64,000 nt of DNA from Brachionus rotundiformis (taxonomy: Eukaryota > Rotifera > Eurotatoria > Ploima > Brachionidae): NCBI GenBank assembly GCA_016802295.1, contig JAESIW010000020.1, forward strand, positions 4,874,821 to 4,938,820. The letters run 5' to 3'. Shown here piece after piece: positions 34,116 to 47,338 of this stretch. The notes beneath the pieces were generated by a model. It was not told the DNA's origin and searched no databases. It saw only the letters and a program-made list of their open reading frames with translations. The translations under genes and the position numbers were made by a program. Positions within the stretch are counted from its first letter, which is position 1; the number at the start of each line of letters is the position of its first letter.

Positions 34116-36116
34116 AGATAACAATAAATTTGATAATACCAATAGACAGAAATGGTCCTAATTTAGTCTAAAGTTTTTAATATTAAAATTGATAATTGAA
34201 TTTTTTTATCTTTTTACCAAAAATTTAAGACTTAAACAAACATATCTGACAAAGAGCTCAATCATTTCTAGCTTTTATCAAATAAACAAAACTAAAAACT
34301 CGAGTATTTATAATTTTATATTAAATCTAAAGTTTAAGTGTAGGCACAAATTTAAACTTTTAACAATTTTGTTAATTTTTACTGAATTAGAACCAATAAA
34401 TTAGTTAATTTAAATTAAATAATCAAAATATAAATGATGAATTCGCTAAAACTATCTAGGTAAATATATTTTTTCATAAATTTTTTTGTATTCTAATTAT
34501 GGTCGCTCAATTTATAAATTTCTGATTCCAATATCTAATAATCATATTATATCATCTAAATCAAATACTTGAAGTTTATTTAAAATCAATTAAGTAAATT
34601 AAATCCAGCAATGAAAACTAAAAATTTTCTTCATAAGCTCTAATATTGATTAAGAAATGTTTTTCCTCGAAATCAAAATCTGCATATTGTGTAATTTAAT
34701 CGTTTTAAAATGATTTTGATCAAATAATATGATCTTTATTTTGAAAATAAAATCAAAACATCTTTTAAAAATAATTAGATTAAATCTTCTAACTTAATTA
34801 AAGCGATTTGGAGACTAACATGCACCAAATTTCAAATCTAAAACAATAATTATTTAGAATTGTTAATATTTGAATTGAAAACTTAATCAAATATTCTAAA
34901 ATTTAATCAAAACCTATTTCAAACAAAAGTTTATGTAATATTAAATTTAAAAACTAAAAAAATGCAAACAAAAAAATTATAAAACTGATTACTAATAAAG
35001 CGTTTTTATCAAGCTTAATAATCTAGGTAGTGAATTAAGCAGCTTTTAATATTATGATGAAAAAAATTACTTCAGCAATTTTTAAGTCTAAAGGAACAAA
35101 AATTAAATTTTTGGCTTACACAGTCATCTAATTAAGAGCACGTTTTGATACGATTTGTTTATAAATCATAGGTTTTTTATTAAATTAAAGAAAAGATTAA
35201 GTATAGGCACAAATTTAAACTTTTAGCAATTTTTGGAACCTGAACTTTTACTTTATTTTGATAAATGTTCAATTTTATCTTAATTAGCGTCTTAGGTTAC
35301 AGTGACAAATACAATATTTTTTAACAATGATTCGAAAGGTAGCACATTTCTTATTGTAAACAGTTTATTTTTTTGATCAGCAATCTATGAACTTAAATTT
35401 AGGAAAAACATTTTGTTTTTAATTAAAACTTGTTTTAATTACACAATAATTAAACAAGTTAAAAAAGGCTACATTACTGACTCCAATTAAAAGATATTAA
35501 AATGCTTAATCTTTTTTAATTTGAATTTTAGAGCTGTTATCTATTTTGAAAAGCTTTCATTAAAAAAAAAACAGTCAGTTATTAATATATTTTTAATCGC
35601 TTAAACCTAATGGATTTAGTCTATATCTAGTTAAAATGCGTATGATACACTGACTGAGTACAATTAAAAGTGAAATTGAATTTTAATAATAGAGGATTGT
35701 ATTATCTTTAGACCGAACTTTTGTTATTCTTTTGTTACCCAAAAGAGATTAAAAATTTGACTCAAAACACTTGAATGAAAATTTCCAGTTAAAAATTTAT
35801 TTTTAAACCATTTTATCAGTCAATTAGAGAGTCTAAATATTTAGAGAAACTTATGGGCAAATTTATTTTTAAGCCTAAGCTTAAAAAGATAATTTGAAAT
35901 TTGTCTAAATTTGAAAGAGCGCTACCTTTTACATTCAATAGATTACTATTCATATTAAAAATTAAGAACCTCGCTAAGGATTAATTTTGCTTTATGACTA
36001 GCTATAAAAGAATACTAGATAAGCCTTTAAAAATATTTATTGACAAATTCAACAAAATAATCATTAAAATTTAAAAGAAAAAAAATAGATGGTCAAGTCC
36101 ACATTTAAAAATGGGG
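34116..36116. other. 2-kb spacer between M13 genes 2 and 3
   Basis: A+T-rich, no gene. It contains a 37-bp direct repeat (34334-34370 and 35197-35233, two mismatches), listed separately. Confidence 0.5.
34334..35233 (+). repeat. Direct repeat pair, 37 bp, about 860 bp apart
   Basis: TAGGCACAAATTTAAACTTT within TTAAGTrTAGGCAC…AACTTTTArCAATTTT occurs at 34334-34370 and 35197-35233 with two differences. It may be a regulatory duplicate upstream of M13-2 or a relic of tandem duplication. Confidence 0.6.
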
Positions 36117-39100
36117 TTACCAAACTGAGCATTTTTTGATTGGGTTATTTCTTTGACCTGCTTTACAACTAAATACTTCACTAAATTCTTCTAGGTTTGA
36201 AGTTGGACCGATTACTCTGTAAAAAAAAAATTGTATATTAAAAGAAATAAATCGTTTAATTTTATCTTTAAACCTGAATACTGCTGGAGAATGCTGACCA
36301 TTCAGTATTCTGGACATTAAATTCTGATCTCGAAATTTACCACACCAAACTTGAGCATAATTAATGAAAAATAACTGTTCTTGATTATAATTCAAACCAG
36401 GTAAGACTGGTTCTTCGCCATTATTTTCAACCCATTTTCTATAAGCCTAAAAAAAAATTAAAAAATTACCAAAGAGGATTTTTTTTTACCCTAAATGATT
36501 GTTTTATTCCTCCATTATCAGCAATGTTTTCACCTCGAGTTTGCATTCCATCAAGCTAAATATAAAATATAACTTTAAATTTTAGATTTAGAAAAAAGTT
36601 ATTTACTGTTCTATTAACTTGAGTTGATTGGTAACTATTATACTGGTCAACGATACAATCAACTTTTTTTTTGTAGTTTTCCACCGTTCTAAAAATAAAA
36701 AATAGAAAAAAAAAATTGATTAATGTCATACTGATTTGTCCAAAGGCCTTCTGATTCGTCTTCATGGAAAATTCCATTTTTGTCGTACAAACGTCCTTAA
36801 GAATTTTATGCATCTAATATAATTAGCAATCTTTTTGAAAGTACCTCTATCATCGAAGCCCTTAATATGAGAAATAATTTCAAATTAATCTTTTTTTTGA
36901 ATATATAATAAAATCCTACATGGGTAATCTCGTGGCCTATAACTTAAAAATAATCAATTTTACTTATCTATTATTTTATTTCATTAAGTTACCTGATCCT
37001 ATTCCTCCGTAGTTTAAATAACTTAAAATCAAGTATTTATTTTCTAAATTAAAAATTCCCAAACCATTACTTTGGATTTTCGACATCATAGAACGGAAAT
37101 TGTAAAATTCCCGCAGGAAAGCCTTTTAATTTTTAAATTTTAGTGTCATGAAAAAAATGTCAATAAATACTTACAAATTTGATTGTTAGGTGTACTATAA
37201 AATGCCTTTAAAAGATTATATTTTATATTTTTTAAAATTTAAACAATTTTAAAATTCAGTACAAAAAAAAGAAAAAATTATTAATTTCATTTTATTCTTT
37301 ATCAAAATAAGCCTAAGAAAGGTTCTGGTCAATGTCTTTTTTATTTTTTGTGAACTTTCAGTTTCTAGATTTAGTATGATTGATTAGTCTTTTTCTGCCA
37401 AATAAAAAATCTAAATCTAAAATCTGAATTTGTATATTTTTTCCAAATATCCATTTTTATCTAATTTTGTACAGAATTTCATAAAACAAATTTTATTTAC
37501 ATTGACAATGGCTGGTCCAATTAACCATCTTAAAAAAAAAATTTTAAAATTAAAATAAAATTTATTCTTTACTTTTTATTACTCTGATCGGACGTTTTTT
37601 TTTCTCAGATTATTGAAGGCCTCAATAGAGTCTGCTTGTAAGATATTCATAAAATTAATGAAGAATTCTCCTTGGTGAATAGAATACTTTGAGATGAATT
37701 TAAAAGCTGATAAATTTTAATCTGAATTTTAAGAAAAAGAATACTTGACTGTATAATTTCTCCATATAAGTATCATTATACGAAAAATCTGGAAATCCAA
37801 TTCTTATATCAATATTATTTGCCTTAGAGAGCAATCATATTATTTAAAGAACTAATTCTTGAAATACTTACTTTGTCAATAGCCATATTTTTACTTTTTG
37901 AATCCATCCAATCTAACTCTTCTACCATATTTTTGAACTCATTTTGAATATTAATAATCATATCAGTTGCCTAGTAAAAAGTTATTTCTTATTTTCAAAT
38001 AAAGATAGAAATTATTTTACCGCATCTTTGGATGCGTTATTAAAATGATTTTCAACATAAAGTCGACCAACTGCAAATTCCATTGTTTCCAAAACAAAAT
38101 TAGAACAAGTTAATGTTCTTGGAAGTGAGGATATTGTTCCTTTTGTGACCTAAAAAATTTTTTCTATTCTTAAATTATAAATAATTTTTTATAATTACTC
38201 TGTCAAACTCAAGTTTAGCTTCTTTGAATTTTTTAGGTAACATGGTGGTTCTGTCTTTGATAAACATCCAGACCATCAAATTATTAAGATCTCTTAAAAT
38301 TAGAAATAAGTATATTTGTTAAAATTTGGCAAAAAAGAATCAACTTTGGACGAGACTTCAATGCATCATGATAAATTTCAACTGCTTTTTCGATATAATC
38401 CCAATCATCAATTAAAATTTTTTCATCATCATTGATTTCAGTCTTGTTTGAATACTTAAAGGTTTTTTCAAAATAACTTTTCCAATCAAACTTAGACCAA
38501 ATACAGAAATTATTCTAATTTTAACTTTTGATGAAAGTACTTTGGGTATTTTAATCTTAAGTTCTCTTAGAGTTAAGTTTTTATGCACCAAGTTTCTTCT
38601 TAAATTTTCATCTACTTGTTTCTGAAAATAAATTTTAAAAATTATCTCTTTTATAAAAAATTCGTAGATCTCACCATTCCAAGATCCTTCTCAAGTTTAA
38701 ACATATTTTCAATATCACTTTTCAAGTTTCTATTATTCGGCTTAAACAGTTCAATTATCTCCTGGATGAAAGACTTGTAAGCTGATATAGTGCTTGGATT
38801 GTTATAAAGCTCTTTGTTGAAAAACCAATATGGTTGACTTAGCTAAATTAATTTCAATGGCCAATGGTCACATATTAACTTTTAGATTACCCTAATTTGA
38901 GAAGAAGATGGATCTTTTGGACTCGGAGAAATCAGCATATCAAAAATAAAATGAGTATCATAAAGCCTGAGCTTAGTTAATTTGTCTATTAAAGGAATTG
39001 ATTTATATTTGGAATCTTGAGACAAGATGGGCCATCCATAAAGCTCGTCTTGAATAAAGTCTAATAGACGTTTTTCTCCAATTTTATCAATAGTTTCTTA

Positions 39101-39760
39101 ATGAAATAATTTTAATATTTAATATTTACTTTTTTTTTTTACCTTCATCAATACATGAATTGAAAAGATTTTTAACTTTTTTGGTAGATTCACTTTCGTT
39201 TTTATGAATCGGTATTGACAAAAGATCAGCAACATTATATGCAAGACGCTCTCTTAATGTATCGAAGGTATCTACACGTGACTGGTCATCTGGTATTCTG
39301 GTATTTTTTTGAAAATTTCCACATGAAAACCTATAAAAATCTTCACCTTCAATAATTATTACTAACTATAAGTCATTTTTTTAAATTAATTTTTTTTAAA
39401 TCAAATTTTCTCACAAGGGTCAACATTAAAATCCATATTCTGAAGCATCATGTTGGCTAATTAATTTTAGTTAAAGATTAATTAAATTTTGAAATTATCT
39501 ATTTTAATACCGGTTTTAATACAAGATTTTGAAGTGCATATTTCACGACGGGAAAAACTAGTCTTATTACTTAACAAAATCGATAATATGATTATTGTAA
39601 AAATCAAAAAAGCTATTGAACCATAGATCAACTTCAAGAATTTTTGGTATCTTTAAAAAAATTAATTGAATAAAGCTTGTTTACCAATAAATTAAAATTA
39701 ATATTTAATTTAAGCTTTGGTTTATGGTACATACAAAAAATATTACCTTCTTTCAGACAT
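36117..39760 (-). CDS. M13 (neprilysin-type) zinc metallopeptidase 3
   Basis: The first exon is tiny (MSERR, ATG at 39758-39760); the next begins YQKFLKLIYGS, a membrane helix at about residues 14-33, then ICTSKSCIKT. The ectodomain has CxKFSCGNFQKN-type N-terminal sequence, VVN-AFYSTPNNQI, FPAGILQFPFYD, VIGHEITH (36920-36934), GENIADNGG (about 36500-36535) and the C-terminus NPIKKCSVW with stop TAA at 36117-36119. An extra intron splits the region before VIGPTSNLEEF (36217-36275), which in copy 2 is uninterrupted. Active-site residues are intact. It is closest in layout to copy 4. Confidence 0.87.
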
Positions 39761-40560
39761 AATCAATAGTAATACAAAATTTATTTAAAAAATATTATTT
39801 CAAAGATAAAAATGGTTTTTGAATTTATTTTTTCTAGTTGAAAAATTAATTAGTTATTATCTTAAAAATTAGCTATTTTGCTTACATAAATATTATCAAC
39901 ATAGAACAGCAGAATATTCTTAAAATTAATTTGTTTTATCTATTTCTACTTTGGAAATCAAACGGAAAAAAATAATTGTAATTTTAATTAGCTATTTAAA
40001 AATCATATTTCAATTTACAAGATATGATTTTTGGTATTTTAATGAGCGGACTTTTTATGGGAAAAAACATTTTATACAATATATATATTTTAATTGTCTT
40101 AAAAAAATTAGAGATTTTAAATTAAACTGTTTCATCCTTAAGGCTTGAGTATAAAATACTTAAAGAAACAAAATGCATTTTTAACAGCTAGTCCTATCAA
40201 AAGCCACTTGTAAATTCAACAAAACGAATTTTAATATCTTGAATATAGTCAAATAAATGAAAAAATAAATTAAAACATGAAGTAAGCTTTGAATTTTTTT
40301 ATCAATAGAGCTCTTCAAATTTTAAAATTTTAGAGGTTTCATAGATTTTCAAAAATTTTTGAGTTAAATTATTATGTATATTAGCCTTAAAATTAAAAAA
40401 AATTAAGATTTTATTAGAAAAATTAGAAAAGTATTTAAAATCTTAATCGATGTATCATAAATTTTCTCATCATTTTAACAAACAAATTTATTTTCCTAAA
40501 TTTTAAGATTTGAAAATAAAAATTCAAAAAACCAATTCTCATTATTTCTCCTGATCACTT
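39761..40560. other. Spacer between M13 genes 3 and 4
   Basis: 800 bp A+T-rich. It must hold the promoter of copy 3 and the 3' end of copy 4; no motif stands out. Confidence 0.5.
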
Positions 40561-43500
40561 TTACCATACAAAACATTTTTTGATCGGGTTATTTGCTTGA
40601 TTGGGCTTGCATTTGAAAACTTCACCAAAATCTTTCGAATTCGACGTTGGTCCAATTATCCTGGAACAAGATTATATTGAATTTTCAAATGAGTAAATAA
40701 AAAAATACCTAAATTCGCCTGGACTATGATTTGAATTCAAAACTCTGTATAGAAGCGATTGAGAACGATATTTTGTACACCATACTTGAGCATAATTGAT
40801 AAAGAAAAGCTGCTCTTGGGTGTAATTTAATCCAGGAAGCAAAGGTTCTGGGCCATTTTGTTTGACCCATTTTTTGTATGCCTTAATTTTTACAAATTAA
40901 ACTAATGCCAAACATATTTTTTTAATATGATCAGTAAGTTTTACTCTAAACGACTCCTTAAGGCCTCCATTGTCGGCTATATTTTCCCCTTGCGTTAGCA
41001 AACCATTCAGCTTGGTAAAAAATTAAAATTCAGAAGCTAACTTGAAACAAAAATACTGTCTTATTAATTTGCTTAACTTTGTAATTATTATACTGATCAA
41101 TAATACATTGAGCTTTTTCTTTGTATTTGTAAACAGTGCTAAAATTTACCATTCAAAAATGAAGTTGTGGTTTAAAAATTCGCATTTTACTTGTTTGTCC
41201 AAAGACTTGAAGCCCCGTCAGCGTAAAAAATTCCATTTTTATCATGCATCCTTCCTCGGTCATCAAAACCCTTTTTTATAATCTAGAATTTTTGACCACA
41301 ATCTTTTCTTAAACTTACATGAGTAATTTCATGACCAATTACTAATTAAAGAAGTAAAAAATTAAAATGAAAGCTTTTTGATTGTAAATGTTCTTACCAG
41401 AACCTATACCTCCATAATTAAGATAACTTAAAAAAAATTGTCCACAATTTTATTAAAGAGTTCATAAATAGACAATTTGATCTTACTTTGGATAGTCAGC
41501 ATCATAAAAAGGTGCTTGAAGTATACCAGCAGGAAAGCCTTTTTAAAATGTGTATTATTAACCTTTTAATTAGTCAATCAATAAAAGCATACAAATTTGA
41601 TTTGCGTATGGACTGTAGAACCTAAAAGAATCAATAAGTAAAGTTTTTATTCTTATTTATTTATTTAAGTTTCTAACGCATTAACAACTGCCGGACCTGA
41701 AATCCATCTAAAACCAAAAAAATTTGGAACAAATTTTCCATTTATTTAAATGAATATTACAATTTTCGATCTCTTTTGATTCTCAATTCATTGAACCCGC
41801 TCAAAGTTTCAATCTTAAGAATCTTCAAAGAGTTCTGTAAATATTCACTCTCATTCAGATCATACTAGAAAAATAAAAACTTATTTTATAATTTTTATTC
41901 GAAATTGAATATTACCTTTGAATAAAGTTCGTTCAAATGAGAAGAATTGTAGATAAATTCTGGATATCCAACTTTGCTATCAATGTTCTGAGCCTTAAAA
42001 AAAGGGAATTATTTGAAAAATTTGTCCAATGATTTATTTATTTTTAAGATAAAAAAGTTTAAAAAATCTAAATTCAAAACTAATTATTTCTTGTTTAAAA
42101 ATTATTTTTTCTAAATAAAGAAGAAAATAGTTTTTACTTTTTCCAAGGCAAGTTTTCTTGACTGCTCATCTAACCATTCAGTCTCCTTCAATATCTGCAT
42201 AAATTCAATTCTTATATTTTGGATCATTTCACTTGCCTTTTTTTATAAATTAATATTTTTCTCAAAGTCTAAATATTTGTACCGCTTGCTTGGAATGATT
42301 ATTAAAATATTCCATCACATACAAACGACCAACTGCAAATTCCATTACATCAAGAACGTAACTTGAGCATATAACAGCTCTTGGATGTGATGATTTAGTT
42401 CCTTTATAAACCTGGGGAGTTTTTAAAATATACCGAGAAATAATAAGCCAAAAATAACCTTGTCAAATTCTTGTTTGGCGTACATATACTTTGGTGGCAA
42501 GAATGTGACTTCACTTTTAATAGCAGACCATACCATCAAATTTTCCAAATCACTTTAACAATATTAAACAGCTTTTGAAAAAAATTTCAAAAATTCTATG
42601 TACCTTTTCTTATATGAAATATCTGCTTTCACAATAAAATCACTTATGAACAAAAGATATTCAAAATCTTCAACTACAATAGGCTCAGTTTCGTTAATTG
42701 TTACATTTTTTACTTCACTAAAAATTCCTTCAATTATGTATTCTCTCCAATCAAACTAAAAAATAAAGTGATAAAACTATTTTATTTACCAAGTGTTGTT
42801 TTACTTTAGGAACTTGCTTAATCAATTCGCTGATTGTCATATTTTTGTATGAAGAATTTCTTTTCTGATCTTCCTCGTTCAATTTCTAATCAAATTTAAA
42901 TTGAATAAAGAAAAACAAAATTTGGAAATGCTAGTAAATACCATGGCAATAGTTTTTTCAATTTCAAACATCCGGTCAACAGCATCAATTACATTTTCAG
43001 CAGAATTGTTCAAAAATGTGATATATTTGACGATATATTGTTTATATACTTTGACAAAATTAGAATTATTGTAATACTGTTTGTTGAAAAGCCATCGAGG
43101 TTGTTGTACCTAAAATATAAGCTTAACAAACAATAGCGTATTATGCCTTTGTTTAAATAACTTTAATAATAAGATACTGCGGGTCTTTAGGATTTAAAGT
43201 GACATGAAAATCGATAAGAGTTTTAAAGCCGATTTTGCGCAAATTAACCATTCTATCTAGAATTGAGATATTTTTGGTAAGGGGTTTTAGAATTGGCCAT
43301 CCTCCAAATTCTGTCTCTAAAGCACTTAAAAATCTTTTCTCACCATACAATTGAATTAATTCTGGAAATAGATTTTTTTTAAATTTATTTTTATAAATCA
43401 ATTTTCTATGAATACCCTCGTTCATACATGATAAAAAAAGTTTCTTTGCACTTTCGGTTGATTTAATATCTTGGTCATTAATCTCTTTGGATAATAAGTC

Positions 43501-44060
43501 TTAATAATTAAAATTGGTTAAAAATTATTTTAATATTTTTTAAAAAAATAAGAAACTTGGTTACCTGATACCATGTGAGCAAGGTTGTTTCTGAGTATAT
43601 CAAAGACATCTAATTTGGTCTGTTCATCTGGTATCCTATTTGTCTTTATGAAAGAACCACAGCTAAATTGGTGAAAATCATCGCCTAAATAATTTTAAAT
43701 TACACAGATAGAAATTAACATCTTTAAGATTTTACATGGATCAATTGATGTATCTATATTACTCAATATTGTGTTAGCTTAAAATAAAATTTATTTACTT
43801 TAAACGGTATAAAAATTTTATTTTTTTTAATTACCAGCTTTTATACAAGCTTTTGTTGAACAAAACGAATCATGATGGCTATGGTAGCTCGAACCAAGAA
43901 ATAAAATCAAAATACTCAACAATGATATTATCACGAAAAAAATAATACAAGTTAAAATGTACAATTTTTTTACTCTTAGAACATTTTTAAAAGATAATCT
44001 ATTTTTTTAAATAAATTACTTGTTATATGGGTTTCCGATAACTACTCGGGTATTTTCCAT
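40561..44060 (-). CDS. M13 (neprilysin-type) zinc metallopeptidase 4
   Basis: The ATG at 44058-44060 (MENTRVVIGNPYNK) and a short intron lead to VKKLYILT and a membrane helix (about residues 19-41), then FCSTKACIKA. Downstream are VVNAFYSPYANQI (split by an intron inside GCG|TTC), FPAGILQAPFYD, VIGHEITH (41319-41333), GENIADNGG (about 40955-40985) and the end NPIKKCFVW, stop TAA at 40561-40563. All zinc ligands are present. It is the first gene of the array in transcription order. The nearest large spacer is upstream (44061-47338). Confidence 0.87.
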
Positions 44061-44930
44061 TATTTAAATTAGACCGTTTAGATACAAGATATACAAGTAT
44101 AAATATATTTATACAGTTAATATATAATGAGAGTAAAAATCTAAAAAAAAACACAAAAAAAATTAAAACCAGACCTAAAATGAAATCTTAATTTTTTATT
44201 CTAGCCTTTATTTTTTAGATCAAAGCTTTACTGCATAGTTAGTTGAATTCTCGTTTTATTATCTGTTTTATTGATTATTAGTCTGGAAAAATTCAAAAAA
44301 TGCATTAATAAAAATATTAATCCAATTAAGCTTTCTGTTGGCTTTAAAAATTAATGCCTAAAACGAAATTTAAAGATAAAATTGAAATGTAATAGTTTTA
44401 GACATTTAGAATTACGAAAAGTTTAAAAAAGCTAAGTTTTCCTTTTAATTAAATATCATTAACAACAAACTAATTATTTGAAAAAAAACCTACAATTTTT
44501 TGAAATTCTTGTTCAATAGTTAAATATAATTTTAGAAAAAGTACATAAATAAAGAATCCTTCTATTTAATTCTTATCTTAGATTTTTAGATTAATTTTGA
44601 CACCCATGATATTTTTAAAAAAGAATAATCGCGAAGTTTAAAAAATTATAAGCTCAATCATTCAAAAATTTAAAAATTGAATAAAAAATTATAAATGACT
44701 TATTCTAATAATTATTTCATATCATATCATAAAATTTTGACAAATCTTTGGCTAATTAAGTTGAAATGGGACAAAAATTCAACCTCTTCGAGAATAAAGA
44801 GGAAATTGATGTAAAAAGATAGATAAATAGATTCGTTTTTTCAGGAAATAAATTTTAAATTTCGACTCATTAATTCATTAGTTAATTTTCTAATTTTCTC
44901 TAAAGCACTCGCTAATGAATGACAACTCAT
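44061..44930. other. Spacer upstream of the M13 array
   Basis: A+T-rich 5' flank of M13-4. No coding stretch seen. Confidence 0.5.
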
Positions 44931-45171
44931 TTAACACTCAAAGGACCGGCTATTTTTATCAAACAAAAACCGGCTATTTTTAAAAACTTTGTTTAAATTT
45001 TGCATTTAAAAAGTCTGTAAAATAAAAAGCATTATGTTTAAAAGACCATTCATTATCAAAGCTTTAAAATAAATATTAAAACATGTAAATATGATTGATC
45101 AATAATTAAAAAATTCAAATCGAATTTTTAAAAAAGTATCAAATTGATACCGCCGGTCCTTTGAGTGTTAA
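44931..45171. mobile_element. piggyBac-like MITE with TTAA ends
   Basis: 241 bp from TTAA (44931-44934) to TTAA (45168-45171). The inverted ends CACTCAAAGGACCGGC are perfect. TTAA target sites and ends starting C-A-C or C-C-C are the mark of piggyBac elements. The interior is A+T-rich with no ORF. It is related to the decayed copy at 16490-16701. Confidence 0.85.
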
Positions 45172-45675
45172 AAGTCAATAATGACTACGACAAAATCAAG
45201 GATACATTATTAAAGTTGTAATTGTGCTGAGTCCAAAAATGACCCTACATTTTGAAAGAAGACTAATGGTCAGACAGTAATTAATCATAAAGACAAGAAG
45301 GTCAATTTGACCAATTAATACAATCTGGCTTATTTATTTGGAACGGTGAATCGCAATCAATCAAAAGTAGCTCATTTTGTAGATAATAAAGTTATTTGGA
45401 TGAAATTGGTTGGCTTTCTATTCCCTAACCTTTAAAAAGCTATATGCTTTACCAAAAGTTTAAGGCTAAAATGGATCTCAAGGCTGAAGAAAATAATTTT
45501 TAAAAATGAAAATATGCTTTCTGAGTAAGATATGAGTGAGGGAAACGAATCTCAAAGCTTCAAGACAATCTGGTCACTTCACTAAATATTTACCAAACTC
45601 CTCTTTTTTGTTAAGAGTGATCACAATTGAGAAGAGTTAAATAAAAAAACCCAATGCCATAATAAAGAGTAATTG
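45172..45675. other. Spacer between MITE and LINE relic
   Basis: About 500 bp without a convincing ORF; may include unrecognisable 5' LINE sequence. Confidence 0.4.
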
Positions 45676-46430
45676 ATGATAACGATGACACTACGATTAG
45701 TCACTCTGATAAGGACTTAGATAGTGTTTTGAAAAATTTTTCGGGTACCATTCACAATTTTAGTGATTGGTGTTATTTTAACGAGGTTGATATTATTTGG
45801 TCAAAAACCTAATGTATGATCTTTTCTAATAAAAAAACTATTATTCCTGAAACGATTAATTTTTGTGGAAATGAAATAAAATTTGTCAAGAAAAAATTCT
45901 TTTAGGTTATAAAATTGATCAAAATCTAAATTTTTCTAAATTAGCATGCAATATTTCATTTGTTGTTAGAGACTATTATATCTATCAACTTCTGTAAAAA
46001 TGCAGTTTTTTAAGACGTTTATATTGCCTTAATTTGATTATTGCACGATTCTGCTATGCTATTTCTCAACAGACAATAATCAAACTGGCCAAGAGTTACT
46101 ATTTGACAATATTTAAATTTTTTAGGTTCAAATTTGATGTAAATAACTTTAATGGTATTAATAATCTCTTATAAAAGTATGGCTTATATGCATTCCAACA
46201 TAGAATACTTGATAGAATGCTATCTTTTGCTTATGAAACATTATACTTTCATAATTTTTCTGAAAATCTAAGGCAGAATTTAATAAGAATGACTCGAGAA
46301 ATTTGAAATTTAATTTTAGGAACAGTGAGAATCTGATAGAACCAATATCAAAATCAGTAAATGGCGAGAAATTTTTGGATTTTCCTTTTCAAAAAATTTA
46401 ATCTAAATATTTCAATGTTTTACTTTACAA
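45676..46430 (+). pseudogene. Decayed LINE reverse transcriptase fragment
   Basis: The plus strand reads DDTTISHSDKDLDSVLKNFS, then WCYFNEVDIIWSKT and CMIFSNKK, GYKIDQNLNFSK, and farther on FNFRNSENLIEPISK. This order (A-DD motif, 'WC..N…KT..M.F', 'LG..ID..L.F') is the C-terminal half of a jockey/CR1-type RT. Several stops and frameshifts break it. A fresh copy would continue upstream, but that part is not recognisable. Confidence 0.82.
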
Positions 46431-47338
46431 TGTTTAAATAATTATATTAACAATTTATTTTTAATTTGTAAAATCTATTTTTATTATTTAAATAAATGGA
46501 GTGATTGCATAATATAAAAAAAACGTTGTCTGTCTGCCTGTGTCAAATTAACAAATTGACCTTAGAGATAAGGGAATGAGTCGATTGATAACTCATTTAA
46601 TAGATAATTAAAAGTTAATATAGGGAAAAATATGAAAACTCTATTCCCCAGATCGGTTAAGACTATAGACTGGCCTACACTTTTACGACCATGAATTAAT
46701 ATTGAGCTAAGGGAGCATTACTTCATAAAGTTCAAAAATGATATTTTTATAAAAATCAATCTAAATCATTCTAAATCTAATGAACAGCAAATCGCAATTA
46801 AATCAAAAGGATCTTATTTTGAAGAAAATTAGCAAATTAAGGAAAATAATTAGGGATTGGAGTGGATGGAACAGAATGTAATCGATGAATTAGAACAAAA
46901 AGAAATCCAGTGCACCTGAATATACTGGAACGGACGGTTGCGTATCACAAGAGAGTTTTTAAAAATAAAAGGGGGTTAGCCGCTAGGACCTGTACAAAAT
47001 ATGCAAAATTTTAGTCTATATCACTGGGTCCAAGAGCTAGCCTAATAAGAATAAAATTATATAAAAATATTATTGATATATATGGAGAAACAAAGCTTGA
47101 TATCCTCCAATATCTTATTAATTCAGAATTTGGTACAACTAAAAAAATAAAAATTTTATTTGATAATTTTTTTCCTAAACAAAACATAATATATATTAGC
47201 AATTTTGTTAAGGATTGTTTTAAGATATAAACATCATATGATCAAAAACAATTATTTTTTTTAATATTAAATTTTTAATCTAATTTTTGAGAGTTTTTAT
47301 AAATAAATTTCAAATTCACTTCCAAGGCATCATCCTAA
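46431..47338. other. Spacer upstream of amino-acid transporter
   Basis: A+T-rich. A plus-strand open patch (47030-47228, beginning GPRASLIRIKLYKN) is uncharacterised. It contains TGGAGAAACAAAGCTTG, repeated inside the transporter's first exon. Confidence 0.4.
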
